Assembly: GCA_032433765.1 (NCBI GenBank)
Contig: JAVIAB010000092.1
Span: 63,054,493 to 63,118,492 of the forward strand
DNA: 64,000 nucleotides
Direction: 5' to 3'
From: Megaustenia siamemsis
Taxonomy: Eukaryota; Mollusca; Gastropoda; Stylommatophora; Ariophantidae
The notes beneath the pieces were generated by a model. That model was not told the DNA's origin. It ran no database searches and was given only the letters and a program-made list of their open reading frames with translations. Shown piece by piece: positions 1 through 11,445 of the stretch (the stretch's first letter is position 1; the number at the start of each line of letters is the position of its first letter). The position numbers and the translations under genes were made by a program.

Positions 1-135
1 GCTATGAGGAGATTGAAGGTAGAATTGTGAGCTAGTTTATTGTTTCATTCTGTGGAATTTTGCTGGAGAGGAGATCTTAATGTTATGAACTGTTGTTCCA
101 TGTGCAATGAGAATAATTTGAGAACTAACACTAAT
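1..135 (+). repeat. Copy of unrecognised dispersed repeat R1 (3' part)
   Basis: The stretch aligns by eye with 4240-4412 and the end of 31366-31715. It shares the run GAAGG..GACTTGTGA, a GGAG-rich part and a closing section that reads C-C-S-M-C-N-E-N-N-L-R-T-N in one frame. See the finding on R1. Confidence 0.4.
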
Positions 136-479
136 TAAACGGATAAGTTTACAATATTGCAGATAATCAGTTTCAAAGGTTAAAGGCAATATATTTGAAG
201 TGAACAATGTTAGAAAATATTAGTTTCAAATATTTCTATAGTTTGTTTCTTAGTTTGGTTTAAAATATTAATTTATGTAATAATGACATTTTTAAAAATG
301 ACTGACTTTGGTAAAACTGAAAATCAGTATAATATTTTGAAAGCCCTAAATAATGTCATAAGCATGTTCATAGATGCTGTAAGTATATACTCTTACATAC
401 TGGTAACAACTGGAGAGCATGAGCTGGGCAATTTGCGGTCATCATTGCAGGGTCAGTGGCTGCAGCTGATCAAAACCTT

Positions 480-1312
480 GCTTCTTGACATCAACACCAA
501 CAACATGCTAACAAGCAGTCAATTAAGGACACAGAGTTCAAGTTTTATTCTAAACATCAATACCAACAACATGCTAACAAGCAGGCAATTAAGGTCACAG
601 AGTTCAAGTTCTTGACATCAACACCAACAACATGCTAACAAGCAGTCAATTAAGGACACAGAATTCAAGTTTTCTTCTAAACATCAACACCAACAACATG
701 CTAACAAGCAGTCAATAAAGGACACAGAGTTCAAGTTTTCTTCTAAACATCAACACCAACAACATGCTAACAAGCAGGCAATTAAGGACACAGAGTTCAA
801 GTTCTTGACATCAACACAACAACATGCTAACAAGCAGTCAATTAAGGACACAGAGTTCAAGTTTTCTTCTAAACATCAACACCAACAACATGCTAACAAG
901 CAGGCAATTAAGGACACAGAGTTCAAGTTCTTGACATCAACACCAACAACATGCTAACAAGCAGTCAATTAAGGACACAGAGTTCAAGTTCTTGACATCA
1001 ACACCAACAACATGCTTACAAGCAGTCAATTAAGGACACAGAGTTCAAGTTCTTGATATCAACACCAACAACATGCTAACAAGCAGTCAATTAAGGACAC
1101 GGAGTTCAAGCTCTTGACATCAACACCAACAACATGCTAACAAGCAGTCAATTAAGGACACGGAGTTCAAGTTCTTGACTTCAACACAACAACATGCTAA
1201 TAAGCAGGTAATTAAGGACACAGAATTCAAGTTCTTGACATCAACACCAACAACATGCTAATAAGCAGGCAATTAAGGACACAGAGTTCAAGTTTTCTTC
1301 TTAACATCACAG
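480..1312 (+). repeat. Minisatellite of about 61 bp units, about 13 copies
   Basis: Direct tandem units contain CATGCTAACAAGCAG, CAATTAAGGACACAGAG and TTCTTGACATCAACACCAAC. Most units are 61 bp; a second form carries TTTTCTTCTAAACATC in place of TTCTTGACATC and is about 6 bp longer. The two forms are interspersed, which points to expansion by block duplication. An open frame through the first units is a by-product of the repeat. Confidence 0.95.
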
Positions 1313-1604
1313 ACTGCCACTATGCTTGATTTATTTCTACATATTTCACTGTTTTGCTGAGATGACTTCCTCATAATATGTTTAGAATTAGTTTTTGCCA
1401 CTGACACATCTGTACATGAGATATTTATTAGTGAAGGTTTATATCTTGAGTTTGGTGCCCTTTGTAGCATTATATTGTACCATTTGTAGCATTATATTTC
1501 TTATTTTGTGTGCATGTATGTGTTTTGGTGCATACAAAAATAAATATAAATATAATTATTAATAAATTATTAAATATTAATATGAATATACAAATATAGA
1601 GAGT

Positions 1605-1800
1605 GTCAATAGTCTAGTGGTAATGTGCTGGATTGGTGACAAAGTGAATATTTGGGTTTGATCCCAGCTTGAGTCTCTTCAGTTGACCAGCTGAAGCAGG
1701 AATGGGTACCTGGCTAACTGAGTTGAGGTAGATAAAGAAGACATTTAGGAAGCGCTTTGGTTCTCTCACTTTCAAATGTTGTGGTCCAGTGAAATTTAAA
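1605..1800 (+). mobile_element. tRNA-derived SINE (type distinct from SINE1)
   Basis: An A-box-like TAGTCTAGTGGTAA is followed about 35 bases on by a B box, GGGTTTGATCCCAG. Downstream comes GAATGGGTACCTGGCTAA, similar to the AATGGGTACCGGAT in SINE1, so the two may share a body segment. Not a working tRNA gene: no cloverleaf 3' half and no terminator. Confidence 0.6.
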
Positions 1801-2140
1801 ATTCTTCTTTCACATCCTCTAAATAAATATTCCACATAAACATATTTGCACACAAGTTTCAATATGGTAAAAAATTTAACCGTTCTTACAAAACATAAGG
1901 AAAAATTCATTTAAAATAAATCTTGAAAATGTTTAGTTGAGAAGTGAAAATTTGGTGTGGAATCACATGATTTCATTTGGAGCTTTTTGGCTTTGTGTGC
2001 ACAAATGCATGTATACACTCACACAAAAGAAAAACTTACCTAAATCCATCAAAGGTCTTCAAATCTCTGTTCACTACAGTAATATATTGTATATGACATA
2101 TGCATTATTTGTTAAAGATTCTTTTTTATTTTAATTACAG

Positions 2141-2322
2141 GTGAATCATTCTCCCAGTTTCACAACTGATGCGGTTCTTGATAAAGAAATCAAGGGAACC
2201 CTGATTTGGGACACCTTAGGCCTCATCAACTTTGGTGCTATGGACAGGAGAAAGTACTTGGAGGAAGAAAGAAGACGTATTAAAGACCGATTGCTTGGCA
2301 AATACTGCAAAAAGGAGACTAA
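2141..2322 (+). CDS. TTLL7: Exon of TTLL7-like tubulin polyglutamylase (end of TTL domain and start of microtubule-binding region)
   Basis: TTLL7 is an ATP-dependent ligase that adds glutamates to tubulin tails on microtubules of cilia and neurites. The exon opens directly after an acceptor (TTTTAATTACAG) with V-N-H-S-P-S-F. This is the conserved EVNxSPS stretch that closes the TTL catalytic domain, whose Asn binds Mg2+; its Glu partner must be in the previous exon, left of the window. It continues through D-K-E-I-K, LIWDTLGLINFG, then a charged helix (RRKYLEEERRRIKDRL) typical of the cationic microtubule-binding domain of TTLL7. I place the donor at GTTAGT (2323). The exon then ends with two bases of a codon, and the next exon supplies the third. 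The frame stays open to 2386, so the exact donor is a choice. Family assignment rests on recalled similarity, not on a search. Confidence 0.85.
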
Positions 2323-2479
2323 GTTAGTATTATTATCAGATTATGACCATATTGGTCATGTAAGAAAGACAAATGTTCAAAATTAAATGCTACAAAATCA
2401 GCTACAGAAAGTTGCACACATTTTAGAACAGTGGCAATGACACTCTACGCAGCCATACAAACTCTCAACACACAAGAAT

Positions 2480-3130
2480 TCCCAAGTCTAAAAAATTGTC
2501 ATTCTCACCAATGAAAAGTCAGTCATATAATCAATGTCAAGTCCAAAATAGGACAGACTCATACAACAAATAAAGAACAACATATGTTCACTTTAAAAAA
2601 AAAAAAGACTGAACTAGTCCTGCAGTGGATTATGGCATTCCTAGAAATGAGAGAGCAGATGAACTCACAAAAGTAGGTGGAAGCCTTCAACAGTCCAACC
2701 AACCCCAAAGCCTCAAAGAAAGTAAAAACAATGCTGAAGCAAGCTAGGAAAACAGAATGGAGGGAGTTGCATGAAAAATTTGAGCCAGAATATGACAGCC
2801 TAAACAAACTTAGCAGACATGAGCAGACCAAAATGTTCATGCTTAAAACCAGGTCATTGTGACCTCAGAGCACATCTACAAAAGATAGGACTCTGTGACA
2901 TTGCAACATATGACTGTGGAGCAGCCAAACTCCGGAGCTTGCGCTACAAGACTGCAGCACTCTAAACATCCTAAGAACACAATATGGCCCACAGAAACAA
3001 GCCTACATGACAAGCTATGAGGAACTAGTGATGATCTCAAATGCATCATTTTGTTCATGACCCAAGCTGGTCTAAATTCAAAGCAATAACTGATCGCTGA
3101 AGAAGAAATGCTACAAAGAAGATTAATTGT
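2480..3130 (+). mobile_element. Decayed LINE fragment with RNase H region (group E)
   Basis: Broken frames read LVLQWI, then after a frameshift IPRNERADELTKVGG and SLQQSNQPQSL. This is the end of the RNase H domain of a LINE (W-I-P-x-H ... G-N-x-x-A-D-x-L-A pattern). Further broken pieces follow to CIILFMTQAGL around 3060. The group is the same type as the better copy at 23152-23720. It starts about 150 bases after the exon at 2141. Confidence 0.65.
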
Positions 3131-3670
3131 TACACTGTTTTGTCATTTACACTTTTGACAAGAAGAAGGGATTTTAAGATGTTTTGCTACTGCAGAATGT
3201 AAAGAGAATTGAGCAGAGATAAAAAAATGTGGTTCATCTTTCATAATTGTTTAACTGGGTCATGTGGGTATGGCTTTGTTTGATATTGACAGTCAATTTT
3301 GGCAGTGGCCCTCTGGTTCAACCATTCTTGCTAGTAGATATATCTGAGAATCTATTTACATATGTTGAAACTAGTTTGTTTTGATATCTGAGGCATTGCT
3401 GCTTCTAGTTTAGATAATTTATCAGTTTTTTCTTCTTCAATCAACCCTAGATGTGGTAGATTGACAGGTACACATTTTTTAGAATATTTGTTTGATCAAA
3501 TACATTTTTCTGACATCCTCATAAAAATTATTGGCAAAGAATTTAATTCTATTAAATGATTTTTTGTAATTTTGTACCACAACACTCTGATAGTACAACA
3601 TAATCTTTTGTAACCCAGGGTTGTTACTAAATTAAGGTATTGTTAATTTTTTTATATTCTATAGCTTCAC
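3131..3670. other. Intron, nothing recognised
   Basis: AT-rich sequence with no coding pattern or recognised repeat. Confidence 0.6.
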
Positions 3671-3749
3671 ATGAAAAATGTGGTGGGATTTTGGTTCCAA
3701 GTTTATTTTGGCACCACAGGATTTGCATCTGGGATTGATTAATTTCATA

Positions 3750-4015
3750 TCTCTGATGCAGATTCCTGTGCAAAAGTCAACAAGAGATTCCACTATAAGG
3801 ATTCTGTGGAGTTTGTGCACTGGCTATAGTATTTTTGGTGAATCAGGCAGTGTGAACACAATCTTCCTCTATTGTCAAGTCATTGCACATACTATGTTAT
3901 AGTTTCAAAAGCTCTTCAATATTTCACCGTAGAATTTGTTCTGCAGCCATTTACTTCCAGCACTTTTATGGGGATAGCTGTACCAAGTCAACTGAAGATT
4001 CCACTTTAATGATTC
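3750..4015 (+). repeat. Diverged tandem duplication
   Basis: AAGTCAACAAGAGATTCCAC with GGATTCTGTGGAG (about 3774-3812) recurs as AAGTCAACTGAAGATTCCAC with TGATTCTGTACCAG (about 3986-4024), about 212 bases later. Two diverged tandem copies of an unknown sequence. Confidence 0.5.
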
Positions 4016-4239
4016 TGTACCAGAGCTATGGTGTTCATTCATCTGGCTGCAGTCTATTCAGTGGATCTTTGTGGGTACCTACATTGTCAAATGTTGTGTA
4101 TACTATGTCCAATGACATGGTCTATGACACAGTATGACAAATTGTATATCCCTAACCCTCTAAAAGAGATTGGGCGAGATAAAGATTTCAGTGTTGTTCT
4201 TAAATCTGCAGCAATGATGTGACTCCCAGGTCTTCAGTC

Positions 4240-4412
4240 ATAAAGGTTGTTGCCAAAATTCCAGAGAGCTACTGGAAGATCAGAAGGAAGACTTGTGAAC
4301 CAGCATAGTTTTATTGCTGTCATTTCATGCTACCAGATCTTCTGAGGAGGATACTGAGCACTTATGGACAGTTGTTCGATGTGTGATGAAGATAATCTGA
4401 CAACTAGCTAGA
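4240..4412 (+). repeat. Copy of unrecognised dispersed repeat R1
   Basis: This aligns with the right half of 31366-31715: AACCAGCATAG / AACCAACACAG, then the GATCTTCTGAGGAGG block, then a terminal block that reads M-D-S-C-S-M-C-D-E-D-N-L-T-T-S before a stop. Nothing in it matches a domain I know. Confidence 0.5.
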
Positions 4413-4627
4413 TTCACATATATATTATTTGAGTATAAAATAAAATAATGTAAAATAACAGTGAAAAATGTGAAAATTGTTAACAAAAGCATTAGTATTC
4501 AATATTAAATATACATTCCTCATTTATTTAAAGTTATCAGGCTATGTGGTGTTATTCAAATTGTACTGTCAACTTGAAATAACTACTTTATTTGTTAAAC
4601 AAAAAAGTACACTTTCCTGAATTACAG

Positions 4628-4813
4628 AGAGGAACTGGAGGCAGCGCAGAGCCAATATATTGAACAGCTAGAGAAATATGAGAATGATCATTTGGGAAAT
4701 TTCCGACGTATCTATCCCTTGTCTGGCTCTGAGAAATATGACAAATACTTCCACAGCAGTGGAACACTCTTTCAGGAGACAGCTGCCTTCAAAGCACGCC
4801 AAGAAATGGCAAG
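4628..4813 (+). CDS. TTLL7: Exon of TTLL7-like gene (helical region after the TTL domain)
   Basis: The acceptor is CCTGAATTACAG and the donor is AAG|GTAAAC. The first base completes the codon left open at 2322, and the exon then reads EELEAAQSQYIEQLEKYEN, followed by HLGNFRRIYPL, SEKYDKYF and SGTLFQETAAFKARQEMAR. The pattern (short acidic helix, G-N-F-R-R-I-Y-P, E-K-Y, L-F-Q-E-T-A-A) is what I recall from TTLL7 just after its microtubule-binding domain. The exon is too short to stand out by open frame alone; phase continuity with both neighbours and the peptide pattern support it. It ends with two bases of an Arg codon. Confidence 0.85.
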
Positions 4814-5343
4814 GTAAACTTGTCCACATTTAGTGTATACAGTTTGTTTATGTACTGTGCACATTAATATTGAATAATATCTTCTACTGTAGTTCATAAC
4901 ATTAAGTATATAAATATCCTTTTAGGCCATTTTATGATTTTTCATAATCATCATAGTAGTAGCCTCCATCAGTCATAGTTGACTATGGATTTTTCAGCAC
5001 CCCTAGAAATGTTATTTTTTTCTTTTCTTTTCTTTCATCGTGTATTCTCTTTCTCCATGAATCTGTCTGCTTCTTCTTTGAGGTGAACCTTTAGAGTGTG
5101 TTTCCAGAGATTGCGGTCTGCAGCTATGTCTTCCCATGCTGCAGGGTTTATGTTCAGAGTCTTCATGTCGTGTTTACACACATCTACAAATCGAAGTTTT
5201 GGGCGCCCCCTAATTCTTTTACCCTCTGCCAGTTGTCCATAGAGTATATCTTTCGGTATGCGGTCATCTTTCATATGGTGTACATGGCCAAGCCATCGTA
5301 ACCTACGTTGTTTGAGCAGCGTGTAGATATTCAGTAAGTCTGT

Positions 5344-6090
5344 TCAAGTCATGACCTCAACGTTTGTCACTTTATCCTTCCAGGTGATACCAAGAGTACG
5401 GCATAAACATCGCATATGGAATGCATTTAGCCTTCTCTCCTGCTTTACATAGATTGTCCAAGATTCGCTGCCATACAGAAGGATACTAATTATGCAGGCA
5501 TTGTACACTGCTGCTTTTGATTTAATTGCCAGTTTGCTGTTTTGCCAGACACGACTAGAAAGACGGGCAAAGGTGGTAGCAGCTTTACCAATACGAGTGT
5601 CAATTTCTGTATCTAAAGATAGTCTGTCACTGATGATGGACCCAAGGTAGTTATACTGCCGCACGATATCAAGTTTGTAGTTGTCGATAGAGATTTTAGG
5701 TGTTGCTTCGATATCCTGACCGAGTATGCTAGTTTTCTGCAAACTTATTGTTAGACTGAAGTCTCGGCAGGCATGTGCAAAGCGATGTACCATGCTCTGG
5801 AGTTCTTCCTGACTTTGTGTGACAAGTGCAGCGTCGTCAGCAAATAACAGATCTCTAAAAGAGATATGTCTGACCTTAGACCTTGCCTTTAGTCTTGAGA
5901 TATTGAACAATCGACCATCGGATCCAGTATGCAGATAGACTCCTTCATTTGAATGTGAGAATGCATGTTTTAACAGAACAGCAAAAAAGATTCCAAATAG
6001 AGTTGGAGCAAGAACGCATCCCTGCTTGACACCGCTGCGTATGCCGAAGGGTTGTGATGTGCTGCCATTGTATTGGATGGTGCCCTTCAT
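5344..6090 (-). pseudogene. Reverse transcriptase 3' half, LINE A1
   Basis: An open stretch of 248 codons. It shows GVKQGCVLAPTLFGIF (RT block around the template grip), LLFADDAALV (the catalytic A/F-A-D-D box, about residue 83), a NYLGSIIS block, and the C-terminal thumb-like LLYGSESWTIY...RRLNAFHMRCL. The stop at 5344 comes before the GRPKLRF segment found in another frame at 5035-5274, so the protein is split. RT copies element RNA into DNA at the nicked target. Confidence 0.85.
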
Positions 6091-6137
6091 GACCTCATGA
6101 AACGATTTGACTAGCGTCAGTAGAGTATGTGGGCAGC

Positions 6138-6908
6138 CTATTTTGGAAAGTATTTTGAAAAGACGATAAGATAAAAGAAAAGGTTGATAAAGGCGTTGAA
6201 GAGAGGCTTTTTCTGCTCTCTAGATTTTTCTTGAAGTAGGCGTAAAGAGAAAATCATGTCTGCAGTTGATCTTCCGGATCTAAAGCCACATTGCAATTCA
6301 GGATATATGTGTTCTGCGAGTTTTTGTAGCCTTCCTAAGATGACTCTGGCGAAGGTCTTGCCGACGATGCTGAGTAAGGAGATGCCTCTGTAGTTGTTGT
6401 AGTCACTTCTATCTCCTTTATATTTGTAGAGAGTTACAATCACAGAGTCTCTCATATCATGAGGAATGGCTTTCTCTTTCCAGCATAGATGTAGTACTTC
6501 AAGCCGGGGATGTAACAAAGCATTTTTGCAGGATTTAATCAGATCGGGAGGGATCCTATCTTGTTCTGGAGCCTTGCCTGTGGCCAAGCTATCGATGGCC
6601 TTGCTAAGTTCCTCCATGGTTGGTTCAATGTCCAACTCTTCCATAGGTGGGAGACATTGTATGGCGTCTAGGACGTTTGGTGTAACAGTGTTTTCTATTG
6701 AATAAAGTGAAAAATAATGTTCCACCCATCTTTCCATCTGTTTGCCTCTATCTGTTATTTTCTCCCCATTAGATGACTTTAGTGGGGTAGTAGTGTATTT
6801 TGTTGGTCCAAGGGCTTTCTTTATGCCATCATACATTACTTTTAACTTTTCCAGTTTGAGATGCAGTCTGGATGCTGTCGCTAAGCTGGAGCCAGTACTC
6901 ATTAGCAC
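6138..6908 (-). pseudogene. Reverse transcriptase 5' half and linker, LINE A1
   Basis: An open stretch of 256 codons. It carries the pre-RT linker (GKAPEQDRIPPDLIKSC), the IVTLYKYKGDRSDYNNYRGIS block and the CGFRSGRSTADMIFSLR block of non-LTR RTs. It loses the frame after KKPLFNAFINL, where the D-x-x-x-A-F-D box should follow; the downstream RT piece starts at 6090. Frameshifts at both ends. Confidence 0.85.
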
Positions 6909-7612
6909 AGCATCTTGCTGTTTGCTGGACTTTGTTTCTGGTCATTTTAATAGCCTGCAGATTATTTGCATTAAGTGCATGCTTGTGATCTAAGAAGGCC
7001 ACGCATTTAGCTTCATATGTGGGAGTTGGCTTCAAACCAATCGTGAGACTTAAGTGTCAGTTTTCCAAAGATGCTGACCGCGTTGTTGTAGATGACATTG
7101 CGGAGACGCTTCCATTTTTCCACAGCGCTGGTGTAGTGTTCATGAGTGCTTTGCGACTCCTTGAGGGTCTTGTTGAACTGCTTGACCAATCCAGAATGTG
7201 TTAGCTTGCTAGTGTCTATGTGAGCTCTCTTCTTTGGCTGCCTGGCATAATGGTACCTCCTGGGCAGTAGCTTGAGTTTGCAGCAGACTAGTGAATGATC
7301 CGAGTCGCAGTCTGCACTGTGGTATGACCATGTGTGAATTACAGATTTGAGGAAAGAGCATCTGACAAGTATCAAGTCCAGCTGGTGCCAGTGTTTTAAT
7401 CATGGGTGTCTCCAAGATACTTTATGCTGAGGCTTGGTTTTGAAGAAAGTATTTGTGATGCACAGGTTATGATAGGTGCAAAACTCTAGAAGTCGTTGGC
7501 CGTTTTCATTTAATTTACCAACTCCAAAGTGACTGAGGCAGGTTGGCCATGACCTATGGTCTGCGTCAATTCTAACATTGAAATCCCCCAGTAGAATAAT
7601 GTGATCTTGTCC

Positions 7613-8390
7613 TGGTTAATCATAATAATCATCATACAGTAACAGTTAACACAAAACAGTCAGTCAATTGCTATATATCATTGATGCCAGGAAATTATTA
7701 AAATCATTTAAATTAGTTGTTTTTTTTATAGAAGCATATTTTATCTTTTAATTATTTGGTTAAAAGATAAAGAATTTCTGAAATGATAAATAACATGTAC
7801 CTACTGAGAACATGTATTTTCCTATTAACAACATATGGTTGCTAATCATGGACTATTTCTTCTTAGCCTTTGATCTGTTAGAACAAAGTTCTTGATGTTA
7901 GCAAGGTAAAGGTGATTTGGCATTATGTATGACCTTCACATAGACTGTCTTTTAATACAAGTCTCAATTACTTTCATTAACTCATGATTAAATGAGATCA
8001 TGTGTCTCCGTCCTAGTGTCACTACGTAATGTTCATTCCCATTGCCTCAATATGGTCAACAAAAGGGAGTATAGAGAGAAGGGAAGAGAAAGAGAAAGAA
8101 ATGGGAGATAAATATGAGAAAGAACACAGCATACTGCAGTGCTTCTTCAGTGGGATTATAGATAATCGGTCGCCATTGGTTAAAAATGCACTTGGGACAT
8201 AAACATATAGTCTACCTTGGTACACACAAGACACCAAATAATCCTTCTAATATCCAAAATCACACAAATATATTTTCCATTCGGATAGAGGAATCATACA
8301 TTTAAATTCCAAAGATATAATCATTTTAGCATCTTGTTAGTCTTGCAATTCTGCCAGAAGTCCTTAATAATGGACAATCTCACTAATAAT
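7613..8390. other. Intron, nothing recognised
   Basis: AT-rich sequence; a purine-rich run near 8060-8115 gives a spurious antisense frame. Confidence 0.6.
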
Positions 8391-8394
8391 AATG

Positions 8395-8720
8395 AAAAAA
8401 CTTGGCTTATTCAAACAGAATGCTACAGAAAAATCCTTAGAATACCCTGGATATTGAAAAAGAAAAATGAAGACACATTAAAAGACCTAAACATTGAAGA
8501 ACTAACTTATAAAAAAAACATCTTACTATATCCACATGAAAGACGCAGTGGCCTGGAAAGAACAGTAATGGACGGCATACTTCCAGAAGGATGACACGGG
8601 TAGACCAAGAAGAAGGTGGTTTAAAGACATCAAAGATACCATGAACTTGACAACAGAGGAAGTGGAAGGTATTCCTAGGGACAGAGATCCCTGCACGCAG
8701 ATGTGATGAGAGCAACATTC
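8395..8720 (+). mobile_element. LINE RT C-terminal fragment
   Basis: The frame reads TECYRKILRIPW, then after a shift TRGRPRRRWFKDIKDTMNL. These are the post-RT segments (RKILRI.W ... GRPRRRW) common to LINEs of groups B and C. Short and broken. Confidence 0.6.
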
Positions 8721-8768
8721 TGCAAAGATACACAACTAGATGACATAACACACAGAGTAAGAAAATCT

Positions 8769-8800
8769 ATAAAAAGATAGGGGAGGGGGGGGGGGGTGTT
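8769..8800 (+). repeat. Poly-G run
   Basis: A G-only homopolymer follows the LINE fragment. Rare in AT-rich DNA; see also 25508. Confidence 0.9.
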
Positions 8801-9549
8801 ATTTTTATACATAAATCTATTCAATAAATATTTTTCATAAAATAAAATCCAAGGAAGTCTATCTTTTTAATACTGAAAAAAAAGTAGTTAAAAACTTTGA
8901 CCAAAAAATCACATAATGTCATACATATGTAGTTTAGCAGAAAAATATTTAAAACTAAAAGGACATTTAAAAAGAGACAACAATTTCCACAATGTAACTG
9001 AAGACTAAAATTAACATTTACATCTGAAGTCCAATGTGCTAAGCATTCCAACTGTATAGTTCAGCATCATGGAAGCTTACCAAAGCCATTTCCTTCAAAC
9101 TAATTGCCTTTCAAAGCAGATGTCTTTAAGTGATACTTGGTAATGAGGCATATCATCATCTCCAACAAAGATCTTCACAAGGAAACCTGCACTGATGTCA
9201 TCACTATAAAGATCCTAAACAGAAAACGACACTGAATAAGTAATATCAGATGGCTATTTTGAGAGTAGTTCTTCACTGGACACCAAATTGTAAGAAAACA
9301 AGTGGAAGACCAAAATAGACATAGCAAAGAATGGTTGATAAAGAGGGACGCCAATGAAAACCTGGTAGAAGACAGTGAAAACAAAGATGTATAGCATGGC
9401 CAAATGCAAACGGTACCAAATGGAGAATTGTTTGTGTTTTTGCTCTAGAAGGCCTGCTGTCTGCTTTGTCTTTCTTTACCCAAGGATAGGAAGAAACATA
9501 ACTGATTAACTTACATCAACATGCATGTGATATTTATTCCCTTTTTCAG
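8801..9549. other. Intron, nothing recognised
   Basis: AT-rich. Part of 9060-9400 is less AT-rich and may be an old repeat, but I could not match it. Confidence 0.5.
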
Positions 9550-9718
9550 ACAGCAAAGGGAAGAGATAATGAGGAAAAGAGAAAAAAATGAAGTGATGTT
9601 GAAAGGGAAGGTGCGGAAGGATGTGTTGCGACCTGAGAGCCCAGGTCGAAGAAAGTTAAACCAGAGACCCACTTTACCACTCAGACATCTTAACAACCAA
9701 AGACAGCCTTTGGCTGAG
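9550..9718 (+). CDS. TTLL7: Exon of TTLL7-like gene (basic coiled-coil stretch)
   Basis: The acceptor is CCCTTTTTCAG and the donor is GAG|GTATTT. The first base completes the Arg codon carried from 4813. The joined reading then gives ARQQREEIMRKREKNE, a basic helical stretch that continues the family pattern, followed by a Lys/Arg-rich, probably disordered segment (KGKVRKDV, GRRKLNQRP) ending QRQPLAE. The exon ends in phase 0. The next exon is about 17 kb away, and that intron holds LINEs of groups A, B and C, two piggyBac-like elements and several SINEs. Confidence 0.8.
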
Positions 9719-9923
9719 GTATTTCCTCTCATTTTATGTTTTTGAAATCATTATTGGAATATTTGATTCATTTAGATAGAGTCTTATCCTGAATATTCTT
9801 GTTTAATTTAACATTTTATATGTTAGGTAACATACAAATAAGCTAATGGTAAATAAGCCACATGCCCTGTATACACTAGAAGATAAAAATCATTTTGCTT
9901 AAGCAAGTAATATTTATTTGTTA

Positions 9924-11315
9924 TCATGATCATCATCAAATATCATGTCTGCTGGTTTAGGTGATCATGTCTCACCACAACTCTCGATCACAACAGATTA
10001 TCATTTCTGTTATTTACCTTCTGCTATGCAATTCTCTTAAGCTGTCCTGTATTATTTCTCTTTGCTTCTGTCTATCTCTTCGTCCCTCAATTTTCCAAGT
10101 TGTCACAATATATTCCTCTTGTTCCTTTCTCATTACATGGTCAAAAAATGATGATTGTTTCTTTCTAATATTGAAAATTAACTCACGTTTTGCTTTGGCC
10201 TCTTTCAGAACATTTTCATTATTATTCTTAGCTGTCTGTTGTATTCTCAACATTCTTCTGTAAAACCACATTTCTACAGCCTCCAATGACTTTAGTAGCT
10301 GTTATCCTATTGCCTATGATTCACATCCATATGTTAGATTGGCTCTACATAACATTTAAGAACTCTTTTTCTTGTTTCTATTGTCAAAAATGGATTGCAT
10401 AGTATCATCCTCCTTGTTTGGAAAGCTGCTTTTGCTTGAGCTATTTTGCACCTCACCTCTGTTGTACATCTACTCTCTGGGATTAACGTGGTTCCCAGCT
10501 ATTTAAATTCATTTACCTGTTATAGTATTTTTCTTCATTGTGCATAGCGGTGATGTCTTTTTCTTTGTTGCTACCATTGCTTCTGTCTTTTTGCTATTAA
10601 GAGTGAGTCCTTTATTTTTGCTGCACTTCCTTCACTATAATGTGTAACATTTCTTGCAACTCATTTTCACTCTTAGTGATTAAGACTGTATCATCAGCAT
10701 ACCTGAGGTTATTTCTATTATGACCTCTGATTGTTATTACAGGCATGCTCCTTATGGATCTTAAAATAATCTTACTACACATATTAAATAAATCTGGTGA
10801 CAGTACACAACCTTGCCTAACACCTTGTTTTATTTGTTGAAACATTCCCAATTGATTCCCAGTTCTTATGGCCGCTGTTTGTTGCCAGTACATGTTCTTT
10901 ATTATTCTTAGACCTTTGCTGTCTATGTTTATGACTTTTAAAATTTTGATTATTTCTTAGTGCTGTACTTTGTCAAATGCTTTGGTATAATCTATGAAAT
11001 GTAGGTGAAGATATATTTTCACCTCTATGGTTCTTTCTACTAAAAATCATATGATGTATATGGCATTGTTCATACCTTTACCTCCAGTGAAACCGCACTG
11101 TTCATCACTAATTTCTGTACTGATTTTGTTCCACACTTTGTATGATGATTCATAGCAATATCTTTGTCATGTGACTCATAAAGCTTATTGTGCAATGCTC
11201 ATCACATTCCAGATTTCTTTGGTAGGGTTATGAATATTGATTTTAATAGGCCATCTAGTATATATCCTCTATTGTTTATATCATTCAGTATTTTTGTTAT
11301 TATAATCTTATTTAC
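9924..11315 (-). mobile_element. RTE-like LINE (group C) copy C1, decayed
   Basis: Minus-strand element with an ATC-rich 3' tail at about 9924. Readable parts: QIKQGVRQGCVLSPDLFN and RYADDTVLITKSENEL (RT catalytic box) at 10612-10893, then MWFYRRMLRI and NIRKKQSSFFDHVMRKE at 10014-10286. The C-terminal arrangement (GCESW, W/FYRRMLR, FFGHVMRR, GRRDR) resembles RTE/BovB-type LINEs. Decayed upstream of 10930, with several stops. Other copies: 34570, 39748 and 52090. Confidence 0.85.
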
Positions 11316-11317
11316 TA

Positions 11318-11445
11318 TACCAAATTAAAATTTATATTGTTTTTTTAAGTACAAGTGTGTCATTTAGTTGAACATTGTATTATACCAGATTAAAATTGAT
11401 ATTGCTTTTTAAGTGCAAATGTTTCATTTAGCTGAATTTACTCTG
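11318..11445 (+). repeat. Tandem duplication of about 67 bp
   Basis: CAAATTAAAATTTATATTG with AAGTACAAGTGTGTCATTTAG is repeated as CAGATTAAAATTGATATTG with AAGTGCAAATGTTTCATTTAG. Two diverged units side by side. Confidence 0.75.

Larger units (their letters stand above)
4937..7612 (-). mobile_element. LINE group A copy A1 (APE endonuclease plus RT), 5'-truncated
   Basis: A non-LTR retrotransposon on the minus strand. It ends near 4940 with a TACTACTATGATGAT tail and is cut at the 5' side at about 7612, inside the endonuclease. Its pieces read, in order: endonuclease (GDFNVRIDADH near 7590, then DSDHSLV near 7300), linker, RT, and the C-terminal GRPKLRF part near 5200. Frames are broken near 7020, 6100 and 5340 and by a stop near 7400, so the copy is dead. 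It lies in the intron after the 4628 exon, antisense to the host gene. The clade is not certain; the organisation is that of APE-type LINEs. Confidence 0.9.

Noticed and set aside
283..615. Small protein with internal repeats (SQLRTQSSS)
   Set aside because: The frame is created by the minisatellite and stops after two units; no splice or start context supports it.
480..1312. CRISPR-like array
   Set aside because: Units follow each other without unique spacers and the window is eukaryotic; it is a minisatellite.
3678..4222. Three overlapping small frames as an unknown gene
   Set aside because: They lie over a diverged tandem duplication, shift frame between units and show no splice or domain support.
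5098..7204. Plus-strand open frames across LINE A1
   Set aside because: Antisense of the endonuclease/RT region; no independent signals.
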